NCBI RefSeq assembly: GCF_036237315.1 | Contig: NZ_CP108356.1 | Coordinates: 620,001 to 684,000, forward strand | Reading direction: 5' to 3' | From: Streptomyces sp. NBC_01351 | GTDB taxonomy: Bacteria; Actinomycetota; Actinomycetes; Streptomycetales; Streptomycetaceae | DNA length: 64,000 nt | Shown: one piece after another, positions 17,160 through 25,035 of the stretch | Position numbering within the stretch: position 1 is the first letter of the stretch | How the letters are laid out: the number at the start of each line of letters is the position of its first letter | Program-made: the position numbers and the translations under genes | The notes under the pieces: model-generated | Database searches by the model: none | Told to the model about the DNA's origin: nothing | The model's input: only the letters and a program-made list of their open reading frames with translations

Positions 17160-17809
17160 GCGGGTCGGCTTCGGCGGCCCGGGGCCTGCGGCGGTTCGCC
17201 GGCGCGCGCCCGCCACGCCCCGAGACCTGCGAACTGTGCGGGGTGGTGGTGGCCGAGGACGGACACCGCCACCTGGTGGAGACCGAGCGGCGGGCCCTGG
17301 TCTGCGCGTGTACCGGCTGCGCGCTGCTCTTCGACCGGCCGGGGGCGGTCACCGGCCGCTTCCGCGCCGTCCCCGACCGGTACCTGACCGATCCGGGGCA
17401 CCGGCTCGACGACGGCGCCTGGGAGGCCCTCCAGATCCCCGTCGGGGTGGCCTTCCTCTTCCGCAACGCCGCGCTGGACCGCCTGGTCGCGCTCTACCCG
17501 AGCCCCGCCGGGGCCACCGAGAGCGAGCTCGACCCGGAGACCTGGCAGGGCGTGCTCGGCGCCGGACGGCTGGCCGCCCTCCTGGAACCCGACGTGGAGG
17601 CGCTGCTGCTGCACCGCGCGGAGGGGCGCACCACCTGCCACCTGGTGCCCATCGACATCTGCTACGAACTGGTGGGGCGGATGCGGATGCTGTGGCAGGG
17701 CTTCGACGGGGGCGCGGAGGCCCGGGAGGCGCTGCGCGTCTTCTTCGAACGCGTCGAGCGGCGGTCCCGGGCACTCGCGCCCGACGCGGTGGAAGCGGGC
17801 CGGCCATGA
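17156..17809 (+). CDS. DUF5947 family protein, hydrogenase-associated
   Basis: 217-residue conserved protein of unknown role, apparently the DUF5947 family found beside group 1h hydrogenases in actinobacteria. The N-terminal region has five cysteines: C25 and C28 (CELC), then C50, C52 and C55 (CACTGC), a pattern able to bind zinc or an iron centre in a rubredoxin-like way. The rest is alpha/beta with PVGVAFLFRN and HLVPIDICYELVG as the most conserved-looking parts. The GTG at 17156 overlaps the previous stop (GTGA) and its TGA overlaps the next ATG, so it is translated with its neighbours. A metal-binding assembly factor or electron carrier is plausible, not shown. Confidence 0.8.
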   Translation: MSGSASAARGLRRFAGARPPRPETCELCGVVVAEDGHRHLVETERRALVCACTGCALLFDRPGAVTGRFRAVPDRYLTDPGHRLDDGAWEALQIPVGVAFLFRNAALDRLVALYPSPAGATESELDPETWQGVLGAGRLAALLEPDVEALLLHRAEGRTTCHLVPIDICYELVGRMRMLWQGFDGGAEAREALRVFFERVERRSRALAPDAVEAGRP

Positions 17810-18504
17810 CGGATTTCGCCTTCGCCTGCACGGGGGTGCGCGCCGACCCGTACGCCGCCGGTCCGACGCTGGTGTTCCGGCTGCGCATGACCACTTCGCC
17901 CGGGGTGCGGATGCACGCCATCGCCCTGCGCTGCCAGATCCGCGTCGAACCCGCCCGGCGGCGGTACGGCCCGGTGGAGGCGGACGGGCTGGCCGACCTG
18001 TTCGGTGCGCCCTCCCGCTGGGGGTCCACGCTCCAGCCCGTGCAGTTCGCCCAGGTGTCGCTGATGGTCCCGAGCTTCACCGGGGAGACCGAGGTCGACC
18101 TGGTGGTGCCGTGCACCTACGACATGGACATCGCGGCGACCCGGTACTTCGCCGCGCTCCAGGGCGGTGAGGTGCCGCTGCTGATGCTGTTCTCCGGGAC
18201 CGCGTTCACCGGGGCCGGCGGCTTCCACGTCGAACCGGTGCCCTGGGACAGCGAGGCGGCGTACCGGATGCCGGTGGGGGTCTGGCGGGAGATGGTCGAG
18301 CAGCACTTCCCCGGCTGCGGCTGGCTGCGGCTGCCCGCCGACACGATGGCCGACCTGCTCGCCTTCCGCTCGCGGCACGCCCTCCCCTCCTGGGAGGCGA
18401 CCGTACGCGCCCTCCTGGACACCGCGGCCGCGGCGGGACCGCCGCCGCCCGCGGTCCGGTTGGGGGCGGCTCCGCCGCGCGTCACCGAGAGGACGGCCCC
18501 GTGA
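17806..18504 (+). CDS. DUF6084 family protein, hydrogenase-associated
   Basis: 232-residue protein of unknown function that appears to belong to DUF6084, a family met in hydrogenase loci of this kind. It looks soluble and beta-rich, with no cysteine cluster and no membrane segment; recognisable stretches are LVFRLRMTTSPGVRMHAIAL, VEVDLVVPCTYDMDIAATRY and VPWDSEAAYRMPVGVWREM. The C-terminal tail is Ala/Pro-rich. The ATG overlaps the DUF5947 stop by four bases and its stop overlaps the next GTG. Strict coupling with the structural genes suggests a complex partner or chaperone. Confidence 0.8.
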   Translation: MTDFAFACTGVRADPYAAGPTLVFRLRMTTSPGVRMHAIALRCQIRVEPARRRYGPVEADGLADLFGAPSRWGSTLQPVQFAQVSLMVPSFTGETEVDLVVPCTYDMDIAATRYFAALQGGEVPLLMLFSGTAFTGAGGFHVEPVPWDSEAAYRMPVGVWREMVEQHFPGCGWLRLPADTMADLLAFRSRHALPSWEATVRALLDTAAAAGPPPPAVRLGAAPPRVTERTAP

Positions 18505-19943
18505 CCGCGACCACGTCCACGACCGAGAGCAGGACCGCGACCGCGTCCGGGACGGCCCCGGACGCCCGCTTCGCCACGGCCCGGCAGGTGGCCGACGCCG
18601 TCCTCTTCGAGGGGTACGTCCTCTATCCGTACCGGGCCTCGGCCGCGAAGAACCGGATGCGCTGGCAGTTCGGCGTGCTCGTGCCGCCCGCCTGGGCCCC
18701 GGCGCACGAGGAGCACACCTTCCAGCGGACCGAGGTCCTGCTGGAGCCCCGGGGCGCGGCGACGCTCTCCCTGGAGCTGCGCTTCCTGCACGCCCAGCGG
18801 CGTACGGTCCAACAGGCCTGCATGGACGGCACGTTCGAGGAGGTCGCCGAACTGCACCTGGCCGACCGGGTGCTGGTCCCCTGGGACGAGGGCGCCGAGG
18901 AACGGGTCGAGGTGTCCGTGACGGTGGCCGAACTGGCCGGCGCGGAGGCCCTCTTCCCGTTCGCCCGGCCCGCCCGCGAGGAGGTCGAGCCCGTCCTCGA
19001 CGCCGAGGGTCGCACGGTCGGCCGCCTGGTGCGGCGTACGGAACGGGTCAGCGGGTTGCTGCGGCTCTCCGCCGCCGAACTCGACGGCCCTTACCGGGTG
19101 TTGAAGCTCGCGGCCGTGGTGGAGAACACCAGCTCCTGGGTGCCGGACGACAGCTCCGCGACGCGCGAGGAGGCACTGCCCCGCTCGCTGGTCGCCGCCC
19201 ACCTCCTGCTGGGGCTGAGCTCCGGATCCTTCCTGTCGATGACCGACCCGCCCGAGTGGGCCAAGGGGGCGGTCGCGAGCTGCGAGAACCGCCACACCTG
19301 GCCGGTGCTGGCGGGCGAGCCCGGCCGGGCCGACGTGGTGCTGTCCTCCCCCATCATCCTGGAGGACCACCCTGCCATCGCGCCCGAGAGCGCCGGAGCC
19401 ATGTACGACGCCACCGAGATCGACGAGATCCTGGCCCTGCGCACCGCCGCCCTCACCGACCAGGAGAAGCGGGAGGCGCGCGGGACGGATCCCCGGGCGG
19501 CCGCCGTGATCGACCTGGCCGATTCGATGCCGCCCGAGGTGCTGGAGCGGCTCCACGGGGCCGTCCGCGGGCTGCGTGACATCACCGGCGAGCCCGGGGC
19601 CGGGGCCGAGGACCCGGCCGCGCTGTTCCGGCCCGAGACCCCCTGGTGGGATCCGGCCGGGGCGGACCCGGTCGAGCCGGCCCCCGACCACGTCACGGTC
19701 GACGGTGTCCGGGTCGGGGTCGGCAGCCGGGTGGTCCTTCGCCCCGGGCTACGCCGGACCGACGCCCAGGACCTGTTCCTCCAGGGCCGCACCGCCCTGG
19801 TGGAGGCCGTTCTGCACGATGTCGACGGGGGCGTGCACCTCGCGGTCACCGTGGAGGGCGATCCGGGCGCCGACATCCGCCGGGAGCAGGGCAGGTTCCT
19901 CTACTTCCAGCCCGACGAGGTCACCCCCGGGGAGCAGGCGTGA
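18501..19943 (+). CDS. Conserved hydrogenase-locus protein, 480 residues, unknown
   Basis: 480-residue protein I cannot assign to a characterised family. The first ~20 residues are Thr/Ser-rich; a conserved-looking block follows (VADAVLFEGYVLYPYRASA, then NRMRWQFGVLVPPAW). The centre contains a likely beta-rich region and a run SSPIILEDHPAIAPES; the C-terminal part has VGSRVVLRPG, suggesting a small barrel. No metal motif, signal or membrane helix is seen. The GTG at 18501 overlaps the DUF6084 stop (GTGA) and its own TGA overlaps the protease start. Its position between subunit and maturation genes implies a dedicated role in assembling or wiring this hydrogenase. Confidence 0.8.
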   Translation: MTATTSTTESRTATASGTAPDARFATARQVADAVLFEGYVLYPYRASAAKNRMRWQFGVLVPPAWAPAHEEHTFQRTEVLLEPRGAATLSLELRFLHAQRRTVQQACMDGTFEEVAELHLADRVLVPWDEGAEERVEVSVTVAELAGAEALFPFARPAREEVEPVLDAEGRTVGRLVRRTERVSGLLRLSAAELDGPYRVLKLAAVVENTSSWVPDDSSATREEALPRSLVAAHLLLGLSSGSFLSMTDPPEWAKGAVASCENRHTWPVLAGEPGRADVVLSSPIILEDHPAIAPESAGAMYDATEIDEILALRTAALTDQEKREARGTDPRAAAVIDLADSMPPEVLERLHGAVRGLRDITGEPGAGAEDPAALFRPETPWWDPAGADPVEPAPDHVTVDGVRVGVGSRVVLRPGLRRTDAQDLFLQGRTALVEAVLHDVDGGVHLAVTVEGDPGADIRREQGRFLYFQPDEVTPGEQA

Positions 19944-20482
19944 ACGGCCGGACCCTGATCGCCGGAATCGGCAACGTCTTCCTCGGCGACGACGGTTTCG
20001 GCGTGGAGACCCTGCGGGCCCTGTCCTCGCACGCGCTGCCGCAGGGGGTGGAGGCGGTGGACTTCGGGGTCCGCGGGGTCCACCTCGCCTACCAGTTGCT
20101 CGACGGCTACGACACGGTCGTCCTCGTCGACGCCACCGCACGCGGCGGAGCCCCCGGCACCCTGTACCTGATCGAGGTCGGCACCGGGGACGCGCGCGTC
20201 GCACCTGGCGGGGCCGCCCTCGACGGCCACGACATGTCGCCCGACACCGTCCTCGCCCTGTTGGACACCCTGTGCGCCGGGACCGGCACCGCCGCGCCCC
20301 GGCGCGTGCTCGTCCTCGGGTGCGAACCCGCCTGCGTCGAGGAGGGCATCGGTCTGAGCCGGCCGGTGGCCGACGCGGTGCCGGAGGCCGTACGCATGCT
20401 CCTGGACCTGCTCCGGCAGGAGGAGGCGCCCGGGGCCGGAGTGGATGACCCGAACCGCCGTGAACTGAGGAGAACCCCATGA
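19940..20482 (+). CDS. Hydrogenase maturation protease (HyaD/HybD family)
   Basis: 180-residue endopeptidase that clips the C-terminal extension of the large subunit after nickel insertion. The family pattern is clear: GIGNVFLGDDGFG at 9-21 with D17/D18, LVDATARGG with D64, and DGHDMSPD with H97; together these are the nickel-sensing acidic/His residues. The C terminus (from about 160) is a short charged tail. The GTG at 19940 overlaps the previous stop, and the TGA at 20480-20482 overlaps the start of the 34-residue peptide gene. Its natural substrate is the large subunit encoded at 14836-16620. Confidence 0.95.
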   Translation: MNGRTLIAGIGNVFLGDDGFGVETLRALSSHALPQGVEAVDFGVRGVHLAYQLLDGYDTVVLVDATARGGAPGTLYLIEVGTGDARVAPGGAALDGHDMSPDTVLALLDTLCAGTGTAAPRRVLVLGCEPACVEEGIGLSRPVADAVPEAVRMLLDLLRQEEAPGAGVDDPNRRELRRTP

Positions 20483-20583
20483 AGAAGGCCGTCATCGGCG
20501 GAGCCGCCGCCGTCGCCCTGCTCGCCGTGCTCAAGCAGCTGCTGCCCGACATCAGGCGCTACCTGCACATCCGCGGCATGTGA
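20479..20583 (+). CDS. 34-residue membrane peptide (DUF6893-like)
   Basis: Tiny gene encoding 34 residues: a short basic start (MKK), one hydrophobic helix (AVIGGAAAVALLAVLKQLL) and a basic C-terminal tail (RRYLHIRGM). It looks like a single-pass membrane micro-protein of the DUF6893 small-protein type seen beside hydrogenase genes. The ATG overlaps the protease stop in an ATGA junction, which strongly supports translation. It is the last gene before a 153-base spacer with two hairpins. Because the two subunits lack membrane anchors, this peptide could tether the enzyme or help it reach menaquinone; that is inference. Confidence 0.8.
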   Translation: MKKAVIGGAAAVALLAVLKQLLPDIRRYLHIRGM

Positions 20584-20619
20584 ACCCGCACGCCCGGAGG
20601 CTCCGTGGGGCCCCCAGGA

Positions 20620-20654
20620 CCCCGTACGCCCCGGCGCCCGAATGGCGTACGGGG
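20620..20654 (+). terminator. Hairpin between structural and hyp genes
   Basis: A perfect 11-bp inverted repeat: CCCCGTACGCC at 20620-20630 and GGCGTACGGGG at 20644-20654, with a 13-base loop. It sits 37 bases after the 34-residue peptide gene and may act as a partial terminator or processing site separating the structural and hyp parts of the operon. Confidence 0.6.
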
Positions 20655-20693
20655 CGTAGTGGTCGTCGGCGTGGCCGCCCGCGCCGCCCGCGC

Positions 20694-20719
20694 CCTGCCG
20701 GTGTAATGAGCCCGGCAGG
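20694..20719 (+). promoter_or_regulatory. Second hairpin immediately upstream of hypA
   Basis: CCTGCCGG at 20694-20701 pairs with CCGGCAGG at 20712-20719 around a ten-base loop (TGTAATGAGC). It ends 17 bases before the hypA start, close to the ribosome site, so it could influence hypA translation. Confidence 0.4.
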
Positions 20720-20736
20720 ACGGAGACGCAAGTCCT

Positions 20737-21144
20737 ATGCACGAGATGTCGATCGCCATGGCCGTCGTCGGCCAGGTGGAAGAGGCGGCCCCGGACGCGA
20801 CGGGCGTCGTGAGCCGAGTGGAGCTCCAGGTCGGGGAGTTGGCCGGGGTGGTCCCGGACTCCCTCGCCTTCTGCTTCGAACTGGCCTGCGCCGGAACGGT
20901 CCTGGAGGGTGCCGAGCTCGTCACCCGGTCCGTGCCGGCCCGCGCGCGCTGCGCCGCCTGCACGGGCGAATGGGCCGTGGGCATGCCGCCCGAACTGTGT
21001 TGTCCCGCCTGCGGACGGGCCACGGAGGTGGAGCTGCTCTCCGGACGCGAGCTGCGCATCCTCACCGTGACCTGGGAGGACGCCCCGGACCCCGACGCCC
21101 AGGCCGCGGTCCCCTGCCGCGCACCGATCTCCGAGGAGGCCTGA
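20737..21144 (+). CDS. hypA: HypA, nickel metallochaperone
   Basis: 135-residue nickel chaperone that works with HypB to load nickel into the large subunit. It begins MHEMSIAMAV, giving the conserved N-terminal His2 nickel site. The structural zinc site is formed by two CxxC pairs, C72-C75 (RCAAC) and C89-C92 (CCPAC). The length is slightly above the usual 113-120 because of an acidic/Pro C-terminal tail. It is the first hyp gene of the accessory block and is followed three bases later by hypB. It is probably co-transcribed with the structural genes or read from a promoter in the hairpin-rich spacer. Confidence 0.96.
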   Translation: MHEMSIAMAVVGQVEEAAPDATGVVSRVELQVGELAGVVPDSLAFCFELACAGTVLEGAELVTRSVPARARCAACTGEWAVGMPPELCCPACGRATEVELLSGRELRILTVTWEDAPDPDAQAAVPCRAPISEEA

Positions 21145-21147
21145 ACC

Positions 21148-22362
21148 ATGTGCCGAGTGGTCGACCTGCAACAGGCGGTACTCGCCAAGAACGACGGGGC
21201 GGCGCAGGCGCTGCGCGCCGAACTCACCGCCCGCGGAACCACGGTCGTGAACATGCTGTCCAGTCCGGGCAGCGGCAAGACCGCCCTGCTGGAGCGGGAG
21301 CTGGTGCTCGCCGGCGAGCGGGGGGTGGCCGTGGCCGCCCTGACGGCCGACCTGGCCACCGAGAACGACGCGGTGCGGCTGGCCCGCTCGAGCGCGCCGG
21401 TCAAGCAGGTGCTCACCGACGGGCTCTGCCACCTGGAGGCCGCGATGCTGGGGCGGCACCTGGACGGATGGCTGCCCGAGGAGACCCGGCTGCTCTTCGT
21501 CGAGAACGTCGGCAACCTGGTCTGCCCGGCCTCGTACGACCTCGGGGAGTCGCTGCGCGTGGTCCTCGCCTCGGTGACCGAGGGCGAGGACAAGCCGCTG
21601 AAGTACCCGACCGCCTTCGGTCTGGCGCAGCTGGTCGTGATCACCAAGACGGACATCGCGCAGGCCGTCGAGTTCGACGAGGCGACCTTCCGCGCGAACG
21701 TCCAGCGGGTCAACCCGGGCGTCGAGGTGGTGCTCACCTCGGCCCGCACGGGCGAGGGCCTGGGCATCCTGCTGGACCGGGCGCAAGCGGTCGGCGCGGG
21801 GGCGGTGGCACACACCCCGGTGATGGCAACCCAGTGCGCGTGCGCTCCCGCGCGGGACGCCCACCACGCCGCCGGGCACGCCCACGGTCCGGGGTACGAG
21901 CCCGGCCACGCCCCGGGGACTGGGGCTGCGCACGGCCAGGGGCACGGGCCCACGCCCGGGCACGCTCACGGACCGGGGCATGCACACGTGCACGGGCTCG
22001 ACCACGAACATACGCACGGTCCCGGGCGGGCACCCAACCCGGGACGAGGATCCGAGCCTGGGCACGACTCGGCGGCTGGGCACAACCCGGGGGCTGGGCA
22101 CGGGGCTGGGACTCCGGCTGCGGCTGCGGCTGCGGCTGCGGCTGCGGCTGCGGGCGGCCACGGGCACGAACCTGCGCCCGGGCACGCTCACGGGCCGGGG
22201 CATGTGCACGGGACGGGGAACGCGCCGGGGCCCGGGCAGGGGCATGTGCACGGAACGGAACACGTACACGGGGCGGGGCCCGCGCACGCGCACGGGCAGG
22301 GGCCTGCTCACGATCACCCGCCGACGCCCAAGCCGGCGCCGGCGCGCCGGCAGAGCCGCTGA
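21148..22362 (+). CDS. hypB: HypB, nickel GTPase with His-rich C-terminal tail
   Basis: 404-residue GTPase that drives nickel insertion. Residues 1-220 form the usual HypB fold: P-loop SSPGSGKT at 38-45, metal-site residues C94-H95 (DGLCHLE) and C126 (GNLVCPASYDLGE), and the base-binding ITKTD at 165-169. It then departs from the norm: residues ~221-404 are a low-complexity tail with about 33 histidines in Gly/Pro/Ala context (repeats such as GHAHGPGH) and a 12-Ala run. Some bacterial HypBs carry a His-rich nickel-storage stretch, but near the N terminus; here it is C-terminal. The frame is supported by the TGATG overlap with hypF. Nickel storage or buffering is inferred. Confidence 0.94.
   Translation: MCRVVDLQQAVLAKNDGAAQALRAELTARGTTVVNMLSSPGSGKTALLERELVLAGERGVAVAALTADLATENDAVRLARSSAPVKQVLTDGLCHLEAAMLGRHLDGWLPEETRLLFVENVGNLVCPASYDLGESLRVVLASVTEGEDKPLKYPTAFGLAQLVVITKTDIAQAVEFDEATFRANVQRVNPGVEVVLTSARTGEGLGILLDRAQAVGAGAVAHTPVMATQCACAPARDAHHAAGHAHGPGYEPGHAPGTGAAHGQGHGPTPGHAHGPGHAHVHGLDHEHTHGPGRAPNPGRGSEPGHDSAAGHNPGAGHGAGTPAAAAAAAAAAAAGGHGHEPAPGHAHGPGHVHGTGNAPGPGQGHVHGTEHVHGAGPAHAHGQGPAHDHPPTPKPAPARRQSR
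22117..22152 (+). repeat. (GCTGCG)6 hexanucleotide repeat inside hypB
   Basis: Six perfect copies of GCTGCG encode 12 consecutive alanines in the HypB tail. Such a tract can change copy number by slippage without shifting the frame, altering the spacing between two His-rich blocks. Confidence 0.9.
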
Positions 22363-24779
22363 TGGAGGGCGTGCAGCGCCGTCGGGTCGTCGTGCGGGGC
22401 GTGGTGCAGGGTGTCGGCTTCCGGCCGTACGTCTACGCCCGCGCCACCGGGCTCGGCCTGGCCGGACACGTCACCAACACCCCCGAAGGCGTGGTGACCG
22501 AGGTCGAGGGTGCGCCCGAAGCCGTCTCGGACTTCTGCGAGCGCCTCGCGGCGGACGCGCCCCCGCTGGCCGTGGTGGACGGCGTGGACCACTGCGAGGT
22601 GCCGGTGGTCGGCGGCAGCGGCGGGTTCTCGATCATCGCCTCCCGGAGCGGCGGGCCGGCCCGGACCCTGGTCTCCCCCGACACGGCCACGTGCGCCGCC
22701 TGCCTCGCCGAGCTGGCCGACCCGGCCGACCGGCGCCACCGGCACCCCTTCATCACGTGCACGCACTGCGGGCCCCGTTTCACCATCGTCACCGGTCTGC
22801 CCTACGACCGCGCCCACACGACCATGGCCGGCTTCCCGATGTGCCCCGACTGCGCCCGCGAGTACGCCGATCCGGCCGACCGGCGCTTCCACGCCCAGCC
22901 AGTGGCCTGCACGGCCTGTGGGCCTCGGCTGCGGCTGCTGGTCGCCGCGGGCGCGAAGGCCCCGTACGAGCTCACCGGTACGGATCCCGTCGCCGAGGCC
23001 CGCCGGATGCTGGCCCGGGGCGCGATCCTCGCGGTCAAGGGGCTCGGCGGGTACCACCTGGCCTGCGATGCCGCCCAGCCGAAGGCCGTGGCGGAACTGC
23101 GCCGGCGCAAGGCCCGCGGCGACAAGCCCTTCGCCGTGATGGTGCGCGACCTCGCCGAGGCCGAGCGGCTGGCGCACATCGGCCCGGAGGAACGCGCCCT
23201 GCTCACCGGGAACGTCCGGCCCGTCGTGCTGCTGCGCAGGCGCGCCGGGGTCCCGGGCCCGGCCGAGCCCGCCGAGGCGGTCGCTCCGCGCAGCCCCGAC
23301 CTCGGAGTCATGCTTCCGTACACCCCCGTCCACCACCTGCTGTTCGGGCTTCCCGGCGATCCTCCGGGGCCCGGGCTGCTCGTCATGACCAGCGGGAACC
23401 TCGCGGGCGAGCCCATCGTCACCGACGAGGCCGAGGCCCTGGAGCGGCTGGCCGGCCTCGCCGACGCCTGGCTCACGCACGACCGCCCCATCCACGTGCC
23501 GTGCGACGACTCGGTGGTACGGGTCTGCGACGGCGCCACGCTGCTGGTCCGGCGTGCGCGCGGCTACGCCCCGCTGCCGGTCGCGCTGCCGCTGCCGGTC
23601 CCCGCCACGCTGGCCGCCGGCGGCGACCTGAAGAACGCCCTCTGCCTCGGTGAGGGCCGTCGGGCCTGGCTGTCGGCGCACATCGGCGACATGGACGACC
23701 TCGCCACCCAGCTCGCGTTCGAGCGGGCCGAGCAGCAGCTGGAGTCCATCACCGGCGTCACGCCCGAGCGGCTGGCCGCGGACCGGCATCCCGGCTACCG
23801 GTCGGGCCGGTGGGCGGCGCGCAATGCCGGCGGGCGGCCGCTGGTGCGCGTCCAGCACCATCACGCGCACATCGCCTCCGCGATGGCCGAACACGGTCTG
23901 GACGGCGGCCGCCGGGTGATCGGCGTCGCCTTCGACGGCACCGGCTACGGCGACGACGGCGCGGTGTGGGGCGGCGAGGTGCTCCTCGCCGACTACGCCG
24001 GATACACGCGCTTCGCGCATCTCGCGTACGTTCCCCTGCCGGGCGGCGACGCCGCCGTGCACCGGCCGTACCGGATGGCCCTGTCGCACCTGCGGGCGGC
24101 GGGCATCCCGTGGGATCCGGACCTGCCGTGCGTGAACAGCTGCCCCGATGACGAACTTCGGGTGCTGTCGCGCCAGTTGGAGCTCGGCCTGAACTGCGCG
24201 GCCACCTCCAGCATGGGGCGGCTCTTCGACGCCGTCTCTTCACTGGCGGGCATCTGCCACCGCTCCGGCTACGAGGCCCAGGCGGCGATGGAACTGGAGA
24301 GCGCCGCACTGCGGACGGCGGGACGCGACGGCACCGACCCCTACGCCTTCACCCTGAACCTGCCCACCCCCGGCGACGCACCCGGCCCCGGCGACGCCCC
24401 GGTCACCGCGGACCCGGCGCCCCTGCTGGCGGCGGCGGTCGCCGACCTGCGCGCGGGGGCGGCCCCCTCGGTGATCGCGGCCCGCTTCCACGCCGGTGTG
24501 ACCGCGCTCGTCGGCAGGCTGTGCGTCCTCGCGCGCGAGCGGCACGGACTGGACACGGTGGTGCTGACCGGCGGGGTCTTCGCCAACACCCTGCTGTCCT
24601 CGGCCTGCGCCCGCACGCTGCGCGGGCACGGTTTCACCGTACTGCGGCACCGCCACGTCCCGCCGAACGACGGCGGCCTGGCACTCGGTCAGCTCATGGT
24701 GGCGGCCGCCTTCGACGTCACCGAACCCCCACAGCGAGGAGAGGCCCATGTGCCTGGCGGTACCCGGCAAAGTGCTTGA
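22362..24779 (+). CDS. hypF: HypF carbamoyltransferase
   Basis: 805-residue enzyme that converts carbamoyl phosphate and hands the carbamoyl group to HypE, the first step to the cyanide ligands. Domain order is standard: acylphosphatase domain (about 6-95, VRGVVQGVGFRPYVYAR), two Cys4 zinc fingers (CAAC/CTHC and CPDC/CTAC, about 110-195), a YrdC-like domain and a C-terminal Kae1-like domain with VQHHHAHIASAM and FDGTGYGDDG. The ATG at 22362 overlaps the hypB stop by one base. The reading frame continues 32 bases into hypC, giving a short non-conserved C-terminal tail. All domains appear intact. Confidence 0.96.
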   Translation: MEGVQRRRVVVRGVVQGVGFRPYVYARATGLGLAGHVTNTPEGVVTEVEGAPEAVSDFCERLAADAPPLAVVDGVDHCEVPVVGGSGGFSIIASRSGGPARTLVSPDTATCAACLAELADPADRRHRHPFITCTHCGPRFTIVTGLPYDRAHTTMAGFPMCPDCAREYADPADRRFHAQPVACTACGPRLRLLVAAGAKAPYELTGTDPVAEARRMLARGAILAVKGLGGYHLACDAAQPKAVAELRRRKARGDKPFAVMVRDLAEAERLAHIGPEERALLTGNVRPVVLLRRRAGVPGPAEPAEAVAPRSPDLGVMLPYTPVHHLLFGLPGDPPGPGLLVMTSGNLAGEPIVTDEAEALERLAGLADAWLTHDRPIHVPCDDSVVRVCDGATLLVRRARGYAPLPVALPLPVPATLAAGGDLKNALCLGEGRRAWLSAHIGDMDDLATQLAFERAEQQLESITGVTPERLAADRHPGYRSGRWAARNAGGRPLVRVQHHHAHIASAMAEHGLDGGRRVIGVAFDGTGYGDDGAVWGGEVLLADYAGYTRFAHLAYVPLPGGDAAVHRPYRMALSHLRAAGIPWDPDLPCVNSCPDDELRVLSRQLELGLNCAATSSMGRLFDAVSSLAGICHRSGYEAQAAMELESAALRTAGRDGTDPYAFTLNLPTPGDAPGPGDAPVTADPAPLLAAAVADLRAGAAPSVIAARFHAGVTALVGRLCVLARERHGLDTVVLTGGVFANTLLSSACARTLRGHGFTVLRHRHVPPNDGGLALGQLMVAAAFDVTEPPQRGEAHVPGGTRQSA

Positions 24780-25035
24780 CATCGGGGAGCGGGACGGCAC
24801 CCGCATGGCCACAGTGGACTTCGGCGGCGTACAGAAGGAGGTGTGCCTGGAGTACCTGCCGGACCTCCAGGTAGGCGAGTACGCCATCGTCCACGTGGGG
24901 TTCGCCCTCCAGCGGCTGGACGAGGAGTCCGCGAAGCAGACCCTTGAGCTCTTCGCGGAACTCGGCATGTTGCAGGAGGAGTTCGGTGACCCGTGGGAAA
25001 TGGCCGCGGAGGCCGGCGAGGGGGTGCAGCCGTGA
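24748..25035 (+). CDS. hypC: HypC/HybG-type maturation chaperone
   Basis: 95-residue chaperone that, with HypD, carries the Fe(CN)2CO unit to the large subunit. It begins MCLAVPGKV, so Cys2 becomes the N-terminal iron-binding residue after Met removal. It has the small beta-barrel sequence [32 protein letters not shown] and a helical C terminus. A GAGGAGAGG ribosome site lies inside the 3' end of hypF, with which it overlaps by 32 bases. Its TGA overlaps the hypD GTG, so the pair is coupled. Confidence 0.96.
   Translation: MCLAVPGKVLDIGERDGTRMATVDFGGVQKEVCLEYLPDLQVGEYAIVHVGFALQRLDEESAKQTLELFAELGMLQEEFGDPWEMAAEAGEGVQP

Noticed and set aside
21811..22362. HypB tail as a frameshift artefact
   Set aside because: The tail ends in a TGATG overlap with hypF and is consistently His/Gly/Pro-rich, as in metal-storage tails, so the frame is accepted.
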